From NCBI GenBank assembly GCA_003263775.1, contig JYJJ01000037.1, forward strand, positions 1 through 64,000: 64,000 nt of DNA. Reading direction: 5' to 3'. Origin of the DNA: Vibrio maritimus. Its GTDB lineage: Bacteria; Pseudomonadota; Gammaproteobacteria; Enterobacterales; Vibrionaceae. Below are positions 23,688-31,293 of the stretch, one piece after another. Numbering within the stretch: position 1 is the stretch's first letter; each line of letters begins with the position of its first letter. A program made the position numbers and the translations under genes. The notes beneath the pieces are model-generated. The model did no database searches and had not been told where the DNA came from. It worked only from the letters and a program-made list of their open reading frames with translations.

Positions 23688-24227
23688 ATGGATATTGCAG
23701 CTAACTTTAGAGTGTTGGCGCTGTACAACCAGCGAATGAATCAGCAACTGATAAAAGTATGCGAAACTCTGAGCAATGAAGAGCTTCACCAAGAACGCGG
23801 TGCATTTTTTGCGTCGATTATGGCGCATTGGAACCACATATTGTTTGGTGATTTGATCATGTTACAACGCTTGGTCGCCAACCAGTGTGTTGATGTCGCG
23901 GAGGATAGGTTAGCCAATCTCCCTACATCCAAATCGATCCACGATACCTTTGTGAAAGATATCGAACATTTAAAATCTTTAAGGAGCACTGTCGATGACA
24001 TTTATATCGATGTCACTCGTCAGCTTACACAAGAATCCTGCCAACGACTTGTTCGGTACACCACGACAGAAGGCATACTAATGGAGCGAACAGTCGCTCA
24101 GTTTTGTCAGCATATCTTTAACCATCAAACTCATCATAGAGGCCAACTTACCTGCTTATTGAGTCAACTAGGCTTAGATTTTGGTTGTACTGATTTGCCG
24201 ATGATTGTACCGGAGACGGTATTATGA
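23688..24227 (+). CDS. DinB family protein
   Basis: 179 residues, a four-helix bundle. The metal ligands are evident: a His in AHWNHILFGD (about residue 46-50) and HQTHHRGQ near residue 144. DinB-superfamily proteins include thiol transferases such as mycothiol- and bacillithiol-dependent enzymes and DNA damage-inducible proteins. The thiol partner in Vibrio would be glutathione. AAGGAGG ends 6 nt before ATG 23688, and the gene overlaps the following LysE gene by 4 nt. Confidence 0.85.
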   Translation: MDIAANFRVLALYNQRMNQQLIKVCETLSNEELHQERGAFFASIMAHWNHILFGDLIMLQRLVANQCVDVAEDRLANLPTSKSIHDTFVKDIEHLKSLRSTVDDIYIDVTRQLTQESCQRLVRYTTTEGILMERTVAQFCQHIFNHQTHHRGQLTCLLSQLGLDFGCTDLPMIVPETVL

Positions 24228-24829
24228 CACTCGCTTCATCATTCGCTCTATTTTTTGCTTTGGCACTTTCCGCAGCCATTCCGGGGCCAAGTGTTTTAGC
24301 TGTCGTTTCTAGGAGTTTGTCGAGTGGCATAGCACAAGGGGTGCTGGTGGTGGTCGGTGTGATTATCGCGGACATAGTCTTGATTAGTTTAGCGCTCCTT
24401 GGGCTAACGACATTAGCTTCACTGTTAGGCGAGTTCGCTGCAATTTTGAAGTATATTGGAGCGTCTTATCTAATGTGGATGGCATGGAAGGTGTGGCAAT
24501 CGAATCCTAATACTGAGCAAAGTGGTGCAGAGGGGATAGGTTCCAGTGTGTTGACAGGCTTAGTGATGACGCTTTCCAACCCAAAAGCCATTTTGTTTTA
24601 CATGGGTTTTCTTCCTGCATTCGTAGATCTTAGGTCGCTAACCATAGTTGATAGTGCCACTATCTATATGCTTTCGATGTTTGCTGTGGGTGGCGTGCTG
24701 ACATTGTATGCTGGCTTTGCTAGCACAATGCGTGAACACGTGAAAAATAGGCGTTCAAGTCGTTGGTTGAGCAAACTCTCTAGTGGCGCTTTCGCTTCTT
24801 GCGGGGTTTTACTTGTGGTGAAACAATAG
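24224..24829 (+). CDS. LysE/RhtB family exporter
   Basis: 201 residues with six hydrophobic segments. It opens FALFFALALSAAIPGPSVLAVVSRSL, the LysE/RhtB N-terminus with the conserved PGP, and has LSNPKAILFYMGFLP at about 125. Members export amino acids such as homoserine, threonine, leucine or lysine. The start overlaps the DinB stop by 4 nt. The substrate cannot be assigned. Confidence 0.88.
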   Translation: MTLASSFALFFALALSAAIPGPSVLAVVSRSLSSGIAQGVLVVVGVIIADIVLISLALLGLTTLASLLGEFAAILKYIGASYLMWMAWKVWQSNPNTEQSGAEGIGSSVLTGLVMTLSNPKAILFYMGFLPAFVDLRSLTIVDSATIYMLSMFAVGGVLTLYAGFASTMREHVKNRRSSRWLSKLSSGAFASCGVLLVVKQ

Positions 24830-24858
24830 CTTGCTCTATCATCCGCTAGGACTACTCA

Positions 24859-25413
24859 ATGCAGCAAATACTTGACCTCATTAAGCAAGACCCGTTAAGA
24901 CTCACTGTGTTAGAGCAAGTTCGTAGGCTTGATTTACCTCAGTGTTATGTCGCAGCAGGCTTTGTCAGAAACCTCGTTTGGGATCATTTGCATAATAAGC
25001 CTATCGCAACACCCCTCAATGATATCGATGTTGTTTATTTTGACGACTGCGAGTCTGACCCCAACGTTTACCTTGATTACCAGCATCAGCTTTCAACAGC
25101 GATGCCACAACTTGAATGGCAAGTTCGCAATCAAGCTTTAATGCACCAAAGAAACGGTGACGAGCCATACACAAGCACATTACATGCGATGAGTTTTTGG
25201 CCGGAGAAAGAGACGGCGGTAGGGATAAGAAAGCGGGCTGAAAGTGAGTTTGAATGTATCGCTGCGTTTGGTTTTGAAACCCTTCTTGCTGGCCATATCA
25301 CTTACAATCCCAAAAGAGACAGAAGAACTTTTCTGCAACGAGTCGAAGAAAAGCGATGGTTGACGCATTGGCCGCAGCTTAAGGTGATCACAAGCAAAAC
25401 GAATGAAAATTAG
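24859..25413 (+). CDS. Nucleotidyltransferase family protein (NTP_transf_6-type)
   Basis: 184 residues. The acceptor-type nucleotidyltransferase core is seen in YVAAGFVRNLVWDHLH and PLNDIDVVYFD, where D-x-D/V follows the G-x-x-R-N loop. It matches YgaC/PF06042-like proteins of unknown substrate. ATG 24859 follows GACTACTC, a poor site. This is the last clearly cassette-like gene before the peptide gene at 25483. Confidence 0.8.
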   Translation: MQQILDLIKQDPLRLTVLEQVRRLDLPQCYVAAGFVRNLVWDHLHNKPIATPLNDIDVVYFDDCESDPNVYLDYQHQLSTAMPQLEWQVRNQALMHQRNGDEPYTSTLHAMSFWPEKETAVGIRKRAESEFECIAAFGFETLLAGHITYNPKRDRRTFLQRVEEKRWLTHWPQLKVITSKTNEN

Positions 25414-25416
25414 TTG

Positions 25417-25447
25417 TTGACCTCAATGTAACTTGAGGTTTTACGCT
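25417..25447 (+). promoter_or_regulatory. MerR/SoxR-type promoter and operator
   Basis: TTGACC (25417-25422) and TACGCT (25442-25447) as -35 and -10 with a 19-bp spacer, the unusually long spacing of MerR-family promoters. The spacer holds the dyad CCTCAATGTAACTTGAGG (25421-25438), which differs from the classical SoxR box CCTCAAGTTAACTTGAGG at two central positions. It would drive the peptide gene at 25483. Confidence 0.6.
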
Positions 25448-25482
25448 TAGCCTGTATCTAGGGAAACTAAAGAGGGCAGGCT

Positions 25483-25632
25483 ATGCAAAACAACTACGAT
25501 AAAAAACTTGCGATAAAAACGTTTCAAGAAGAGATTCACCGAGAGTACTACAAAGCACAAGATAGTCGATTTCATTGGCCGAGCTTTTCGGCGGGTGTCT
25601 TAATTGCCATGATGGTGAGCATCCCTTGGTAG
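25483..25632 (+). CDS. 49-residue membrane peptide under a SoxR-type promoter
   Basis: ATG 25483 opens MQNNYDKKLAIKTFQEEIHR and continues to TAG 25630. The N-terminal two thirds are charged and helical. The C-terminus FSAGVLIAMMVSIPW is a short hydrophobic anchor. A purine-rich AGAGGGCAGG lies just upstream. The start site predicted from the MerR-type promoter leaves a leader of about 30 nt. It points toward a convergent peroxiredoxin gene. I recognise no family. Confidence 0.55.
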   Translation: MQNNYDKKLAIKTFQEEIHREYYKAQDSRFHWPSFSAGVLIAMMVSIPW

Positions 25633-25689
25633 AAAGCCCTTGGATAGAATAGGCTTTGGTAGAGGCTCACTATCATGTGCATTCAAGGA

Positions 25690-26162
25690 TTAAAGCGCTT
25701 TTAGAATCGCCTCTGCGGTGCTGACTTCAAATTGCTGAGGCGCTTCGACATTGAGTTGGGTCACTACGCCGTTATCTACTATCATTGCGTAGCGCTGAGA
25801 GCGGACTCCACCAAACGAAGCGGTATCCATATCTAGCCAATGGCTTTGGTGAATGCGCCATCGCCATCAGCGAGCATCATCAGTTCACTTGCATTTTGGG
25901 AGTCGCCCCATGCCTTCATCACAAACGCGTCATTAACTGAAACGCAGCAAATCAAATCCACGCCTTTCTCTTTTAATTTATCAGCTAGAACAATAAATCC
26001 TGGTAAATGCGCTTCTGAACAGGTTGGTGTAAACGCACCCGGAACGGCAAATATAACGACTTTCTTATCTTTAAATAGGGTTTCTACTTCATGGTTCACC
26101 ATGCCATCAGAAGTGAGTTCACTGAGCGTCGAGGCGGGTAGTGATTGACCTTGTTGAATCAT
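25690..26162 (-). CDS. Peroxiredoxin, Prx5/AhpC-TSA type (frameshifted)
   Basis: Minus strand, 157 residues when corrected. The N-terminal part contains VVIFAVPGAFTPTCSEAHLPG, with the peroxidatic Cys in PTCS and its Thr. The frame stops after AFTKAIG; inserting one base (GGCTAG read as GGCCTAG near 25836) continues LDMDTASFGGVRSQRYAMIV and finishes EAILKAL. This atypical two-Cys/one-Cys Prx reduces peroxides. It faces the SoxR-promoter peptide gene from the other side, consistent with an oxidative-stress context. Confidence 0.85.
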
Positions 26163-26410
26163 AACGTGGTTCCTTGTTGTTTGTTCTAACGATAGCTTCC
26201 CACAGGGAGTGTTTAGTGTACGAAGCTGAACTCAGTGTAGTTCGTCCTCTTAGGCTTGGTACGTGATAATTGTGAGGCGGGTCCTGTTCTTATTGAAAAT
26301 AGCTGTTGGAACAGTAGTCGCTGAGCTGTTTGATAGCAGGCCTAAGGTCGACAGATAAGTGGTAATAAGGCAGAATACCCCGCATTATTTGCTAAAGAAT
26401 TGATGAAGTT

Positions 26411-26749
26411 ATGTCGTTGCCTCCTTGTCCAAATTGTCAGTCTGAATATGTCTATCAAGACCAAAACCAATTGATTTGTCCTGAATGTGCTCATGAGTGG
26501 AATCCTGTAGAGCTTGCAGAGGACAGTGAACTGAACATCAAAGATGCGAACGGCACAAAGCTTGAAGAAGGTGACCGCGTCACGTTAGCCAAAGATTTGA
26601 AAGTCAAAGGTAGCTCACTGGTGTTAAAAATCGGTACCAAAGCGGTGGTAAGGCGTATTGTTGAGGGCAAAGACCATCAGCTGGATTGCAAAGTTGACGG
26701 TGCGGGTGAAATGATGATCACCGCTAAGTTTGTCAAAAAAGCCAGCTAA
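26411..26749 (+). CDS. yjdM: YjdM/PhnA-type zinc-ribbon protein
   Basis: 112 residues. The N-terminal zinc ribbon CPNCQSEY...CPECAHEW (about 6-32) and the SH3-like tail [33 protein letters not shown] match E. coli YjdM (formerly called PhnA). The name came from proximity to the phosphonate operon, but YjdM has no proven phosphonate role. ATG 26411 has AAAGAAT upstream, a weak site. Stand-alone gene. Confidence 0.87.
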   Translation: MSLPPCPNCQSEYVYQDQNQLICPECAHEWNPVELAEDSELNIKDANGTKLEEGDRVTLAKDLKVKGSSLVLKIGTKAVVRRIVEGKDHQLDCKVDGAGEMMITAKFVKKAS

Positions 26750-26802
26750 TAAAACGAAACCAAAGTGCTATTAGCGCTTATAGGGATGTGGGGGTAGCAG
26801 AA

Positions 26803-27336
26803 ATGGATGTTGAGCGACTCAATACACAGCATTTTGATGCGTTGTTCGACTTTGAACAGCAAAACAAAGCGTGGTTTGAACAGTTTGTTCCAGCAAGGCC
26901 TTCTAGCTACTCTAATTTCGTTTCGTTCTGTCATGCTCAGCAAGCACTACTTGACGAACATGAGCAGGAAACCAGTCTATTTTTTGTCGTTGTTGACTCA
27001 GATAAAATTATTGCGCGGATAAATGCGACCCAACTGACTGAAGGGGAGTCCGCTCATAGAGCGTGCGCTTCTAGAGAGTGTGAGTTAGGCTATCGAGTAG
27101 CGGAAGACTACCAACAGCAAGGCGTCGCTTCTTTTGCTGTAGCTAGAGTGCTGCAACTTCTTCATAAAGATTACGGTGTGCAGCTTGTCTATGCGAAAGC
27201 TGCGACGAACAATCCTGCGTCGACACGCGTATTAGAAAAGTCAGGTTTCAACAGAGTCTCGGAACGAACTGAACCAGTGCGAGTCAATGGTAGAACATTG
27301 CATCTAGCTCAGTTCGAATGCCTGCTAACGCCTTAA
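26803..27336 (+). CDS. GNAT family N-acetyltransferase (RimJ/RimL-like)
   Basis: 177 residues from ATG 26803, preceded by a G-rich GGGGGTAG; GTG 26788 is in frame but less likely. It follows the Acetyltransf_3 pattern: FEQFVPARPSSYSNF, ECELGYRVAEDYQQQGVASFAVA and AATNNPASTRVLEKSGF. RimJ/RimL relatives acetylate protein N-termini or small amines. It lies 16 nt from the 3' end of the convergent ggt gene, with no obvious terminator. Confidence 0.87.
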   Translation: MDVERLNTQHFDALFDFEQQNKAWFEQFVPARPSSYSNFVSFCHAQQALLDEHEQETSLFFVVVDSDKIIARINATQLTEGESAHRACASRECELGYRVAEDYQQQGVASFAVARVLQLLHKDYGVQLVYAKAATNNPASTRVLEKSGFNRVSERTEPVRVNGRTLHLAQFECLLTP

Positions 27337-27352
27337 CGTGATGTTCAATGCC

Positions 27353-29110
27353 TCATTTCCCGACAGCGATACCTTCTCTTCGCGGATCGGCCGCTCCCTC
27401 AAGTCCCTCTGAAGTCATTCTAATCGTGTGCAAACCAGAGTTGAGCTCACGAGCTTTCACTTTATAGCCCATCTTCTCAAACTGCTGTGCATACTCAGCC
27501 AGCGGTGTATTGAGTTCAATATCCATTTCACCAAATCGATTGATCATTCTCGGTTGGTCTATCGCTTCTTGAATAGTCATTCCCCAATCTAAATGTGCTA
27601 TCAGAGTTTGAGCGACATAACCTATGATGCGACTCCCACCCGGTGAGCCAATGGCCATGTAGGGCTTTCCTTGCTCCATGACAATAGTGGGTGCCATAGA
27701 TGAGCGAGGCCGTTTGTTAGGCTCTACGCGATTGGCAACGGGTTTGCCGTTGCTTTCGGCCACGAATGAAAAATCGGTAAGTTCATTGTTGAGCAGAAAG
27801 CCGCTGGCCATGACTCGTGAACCAAACACATTCTCGATAGAAGATGTCATTGAAACGACATTGCCTTCGCTATCAACCACATTAAAGTGAGTCGTTGAAG
27901 GGAGCTCAAGACTTTGATCGGCCGAAAGGCTGCTTTTATTAACATAAGGGGGAGTTCCGGCAGTCGCAGACGCCAACGCACGGTTTGGTGTAATGAGTTC
28001 ACTGCGTGAGCGCATATAGTTGGAATCAAGTAAGCCCGCTACAGGCACATCAACAAAATCACTGTCCGCCATATACAATCCACGGTCAGCAAAGGCGAGC
28101 CTTGAAGCGTCGGCTAAAATCTGCCAACTCACCGGGTTGTCACTGCCGAGTTTGTCGAGCTTATGTGGTTCGGTGAGCATCATAATTTGCCCGAGTGTTA
28201 GTGCGCCGCTACTCGGTGGTCCCATTCCACAAATATCGAACTGTTTATAAGGTGCACAGACTGCGCTGCGCTCAGCAACTTGATAACGAGTTAGATCGTC
28301 GAGCGTTAATAGCCCAGGGTTGGTTTCCGACTGACTTTTAACGGCACTGACCATAGATTCTGCGACCGGCCCTTTGTAGAAGCCATCGCTGCCTTTAGCG
28401 GCCATGAGTCGCAGAGTTTTTGCATATTGTGGGTTCTTGAGTAGCGTGCCTTCCGTTTTCGGTGAGCCGTCGCTTTGCAAGAAATAGCGAGCAGTATCAG
28501 GATGCTTGCCAAGAAAGGTAACGTCATTTGCTATCAGTTTGGCGAGTCGGGCACTAATCACGAAGCCTTGTTCTGCTTGCTCTGCAATAGGTTCGATGAT
28601 TTGTTTCCAATCCAACTTACCGTATTTCTGATGCACGTCCCATAGCAGTTTTACGGTGCCAGGTGTGCCTACAGAACGCCCGCCAACGACGGCGTCAAAA
28701 AAGCCCATCGGCTTGCCATCTTCACCAATAAATAGATCGCTATCGACGGCAGCTGGCGCCGTTTCTCGGCCATCATAAGTCGTTAGTTTTGATTGTTTGC
28801 TATCCCAATATACCAAAAAAGACCCGCCACCAATGCCGCTCGATTGAGGCTCAACAAGCCCGAGCATAAGTTGAATGGCGACCATCGCATCAATGGCGTT
28901 GCCATCTTGTTCAAGCACCTTAGCACCTGCATTGGTTGCTGTGGGGTTCGCAGCTGTCACCATCCAATCTTGACTGACGACGAGTGATTTCTTGTCTAAA
29001 CCAGTGGCGATTTCTGGAGCAAATGCATCTGTGGCTTGAGAACTTGCGAAAGCCGAGAGGGAAGTAAATAAAGTCACAAGGGGGACAAGCCGCTTTAGCT
29101 GATGCGCCAT
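27353..29110 (-). CDS. ggt: Gamma-glutamyltransferase precursor
   Basis: 585 residues, close to E. coli GGT (580). Signal peptide: basic start, hydrophobic VTLFTSLSAFASSQA. The heterodimer forms by autocleavage before the catalytic Thr of LPSTTHFNVVD (around residue 400). The GGSR oxyanion region (AIGSPGGSRIIGYV) and the RxxxP of NKRPRSSMAPTIV are present. It acts in the periplasm on glutathione and other gamma-glutamyl compounds. The divergent neighbour is the PhoX-family gene, 174 bp apart. Confidence 0.95.
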   Translation of the reverse strand: MAHQLKRLVPLVTLFTSLSAFASSQATDAFAPEIATGLDKKSLVVSQDWMVTAANPTATNAGAKVLEQDGNAIDAMVAIQLMLGLVEPQSSGIGGGSFLVYWDSKQSKLTTYDGRETAPAAVDSDLFIGEDGKPMGFFDAVVGGRSVGTPGTVKLLWDVHQKYGKLDWKQIIEPIAEQAEQGFVISARLAKLIANDVTFLGKHPDTARYFLQSDGSPKTEGTLLKNPQYAKTLRLMAAKGSDGFYKGPVAESMVSAVKSQSETNPGLLTLDDLTRYQVAERSAVCAPYKQFDICGMGPPSSGALTLGQIMMLTEPHKLDKLGSDNPVSWQILADASRLAFADRGLYMADSDFVDVPVAGLLDSNYMRSRSELITPNRALASATAGTPPYVNKSSLSADQSLELPSTTHFNVVDSEGNVVSMTSSIENVFGSRVMASGFLLNNELTDFSFVAESNGKPVANRVEPNKRPRSSMAPTIVMEQGKPYMAIGSPGGSRIIGYVAQTLIAHLDWGMTIQEAIDQPRMINRFGEMDIELNTPLAEYAQQFEKMGYKVKARELNSGLHTIRMTSEGLEGAADPRREGIAVGK

Positions 29111-29284
29111 AAACTATCCTTATAAATATGGAATTTTGACTGAATACGTAAGGTATAAAAATAAGTTACTGACATCTATTTGCCAACGAAATGTAACGCG
29201 TTTGTCATGACTCGGGATCACAATTGTGCGTGAATTATTACAGTAACTTACCAGTTACGAAGTTTAGTATAAAAGGAAGTCAAC

Positions 29285-31183
29285 GTGAGCCAATTTAATT
29301 ACGACGATGATCAGCGTCCACTCGATCAAGAACCAGAATTTAACAAGTTTGTCGATGCAGCGATGTCGCGCCGAGGTTTTCTTAAAGGGACTGGAGCGGC
29401 TGCCACCGTAGGTTTTTTTGCTGCTACGCCATTGAGTCAAGCGGTAGCAAGTGTAAAACCAGCGTCGTCTGCGTTGATGGGTTTTGACGCTATTCCGATT
29501 TCGACTTCAGATGCTGTTACTGTTCCAGAAGGTTACCAAGCGGACGTGCTCATTTCATGGGGAGACGCGATTAAAAAAGGTGCGCCAGCTTTTAGTCAGA
29601 GCAATGACTCCAAAGCACAAGAAATGCAGTTTGGTGATAATAATGACGGCATGACATTTTTCTTAATCGATAATGATCGCGCAGTGTTGGTGGTTAATAA
29701 CGAGTACACCAATAACGAATATTTGTATCCGCACCAAGGTAAAAGCATTACTGCCGATGATGCTCGCAAAGCGCAAGCCGCACACGGCGTATCTGTTATT
29801 GAACTTAAAAAGAACTTCGGTCAGTGGCAAGTAAACCTAGATGGGCGTCTTAACCGACGCGTGACCGCGTATACCGAGATGGAAATGACAGGCGTTGCCG
29901 CAGGTCATGACTTACTAAAGACAAGCTCAGACAAATCAGGCAAGAAGATTCTAGGTACATTTAACAACTGTGCCAATGGCCAAACGCCTTGGGGCACATA
30001 CCTTACTTGTGAAGAAAATTTTAATGGTTACTTTGCCGATTCTAAAGGTACAGAGCTTGGTGAAAGTTATGCACGTTATGGGCTAAACAAGAAAGACCGT
30101 GGCTACGATTGGTACAAGCACGATGCTCGTTTTGACATGGGTAAAGAGCCAAATGAACCTCATCGGCACGGTTGGGTTGTTGAAATTGATCCGATGAACC
30201 CTAATTCAACACCGAAAAAACGCAGTGCGCTAGGTCGATTTAAGCATGAAAATGCGGCGCTAACGGTCAACGGTGATGGCCATGTTGTGGTTTACTTGGG
30301 TGATGATGAACGCGGCGAGCACCTATACAAGTTTGTTTCTAAGAATAAGTATGTTGAAGGTGAAGAATCGAATCGCGACCTATTGGAAGAGGGCACATTG
30401 TATGTTGCTAAGTTTGAAGGCACGCAAGGTGAACTCAAAGGCAAAGGTCAGTGGCTTGAACTGACTTGGGGTAAGAATGGTTTAACGCCAGAGAATGGCT
30501 TTCCAGATGCAGCGTCAGTAATGATTTTTGCTCGTATGGCTGCAACGCAAGTCGGTGCGACGACCATGGATCGCCCAGAGTGGGTAACAGTTCACCCTGA
30601 CAATAAGTCAGTGTTCTGCACACTTACCAACAACAAATATCGTGGTGTTAAAGAGTCGCAGCCGATTAATGCGGTTAATCCGCGTGAAAAAAATCCCTAT
30701 GGGCATATTGTCCGCTGGAACCCTACAGCAGGGAATCATACGTCAGACACCTTTGAGTGGGACATTTATGTGATTGCAGGTAACCCAGAAGTCCACAAGT
30801 CTGGCTTGATGGCAGGCACGGACAACATCAACAAAGACAATATGTTTAACAGTCCAGACGGCATTGGTTTTGATAAATCAGGTCGTTTATGGATACAAAC
30901 AGATGGTAAGTACTCAAACAAAGGTGACTTTGCAGGCATGGGTAACAACCAAATGTTGTGTAGCGATCCTGCTACTGGCGAAATCCGCCGTTTCTTAACC
31001 GGGCCTATTGCGTGTGAGATCACCGGCTTGACCTTCTCGCCGGATTACAAAACCATGTTTGTAGGTGTTCAGCATCCAGGTGAAGATCTCGCGCCTTCGC
31101 ACTTCCCTGAAGGTGGTAATGCAGTGCCGCGTTCATCGGTGATGATGATTACACGTAAAGATGGTGGCGTGATTGGTTCCTAG
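29285..31183 (+). CDS. PhoX-family (DUF839) Tat-exported phosphatase-like protein
   Basis: 632 residues. A twin-arginine motif SRRGFLK at residues 28-34 is followed by a hydrophobic core and PLSQAVASVKPA as cleavage region. The mature protein has the PhoX/DUF839 hallmarks: NNEYTNNEY, WGTYLTCEENFNGYF, RHGWVVEIDP and KHENAAL, which supply calcium and iron ligands in known PhoX. Role: periplasmic phosphate-ester hydrolysis. GTG 29285 has GGAAG upstream. I see no convincing Pho box in the 174-bp promoter region. Confidence 0.9.
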   Translation: MSQFNYDDDQRPLDQEPEFNKFVDAAMSRRGFLKGTGAAATVGFFAATPLSQAVASVKPASSALMGFDAIPISTSDAVTVPEGYQADVLISWGDAIKKGAPAFSQSNDSKAQEMQFGDNNDGMTFFLIDNDRAVLVVNNEYTNNEYLYPHQGKSITADDARKAQAAHGVSVIELKKNFGQWQVNLDGRLNRRVTAYTEMEMTGVAAGHDLLKTSSDKSGKKILGTFNNCANGQTPWGTYLTCEENFNGYFADSKGTELGESYARYGLNKKDRGYDWYKHDARFDMGKEPNEPHRHGWVVEIDPMNPNSTPKKRSALGRFKHENAALTVNGDGHVVVYLGDDERGEHLYKFVSKNKYVEGEESNRDLLEEGTLYVAKFEGTQGELKGKGQWLELTWGKNGLTPENGFPDAASVMIFARMAATQVGATTMDRPEWVTVHPDNKSVFCTLTNNKYRGVKESQPINAVNPREKNPYGHIVRWNPTAGNHTSDTFEWDIYVIAGNPEVHKSGLMAGTDNINKDNMFNSPDGIGFDKSGRLWIQTDGKYSNKGDFAGMGNNQMLCSDPATGEIRRFLTGPIACEITGLTFSPDYKTMFVGVQHPGEDLAPSHFPEGGNAVPRSSVMMITRKDGGVIGS

Positions 31184-31204
31184 TTTCCTAATAGTGAACC
31201 ACAG

Positions 31205-31230
31205 GGGAGGCGACTAACGCCTCCCTTTTT
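31205..31230 (+). terminator. Rho-independent terminator of the PhoX-family gene
   Basis: GGGAGGCG-ACTAA-CGCCTCCC with eight perfect pairs, then TTTTT. Confidence 0.9.
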
Positions 31231-31293
31231 AGTTTTAATGAGTGTGCCGACTTTAGGTATCTACTTTAGGTATCTGGGCATGTTGACTTAGTT

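Noticed and set aside
25421-25442. Hairpin CCTCAA / TTGAGG followed by TTTTA as a terminator of the nucleotidyltransferase gene
   Set aside because: The stem is only six pairs and is exactly the dyad of a MerR/SoxR promoter with proper -35/-10 spacing; the promoter reading explains more.
29111-29284. Pho box before the PhoX-family gene
   Set aside because: TTTGTCATGAC is only a half site; the second half at 11-bp spacing is not recognisable.
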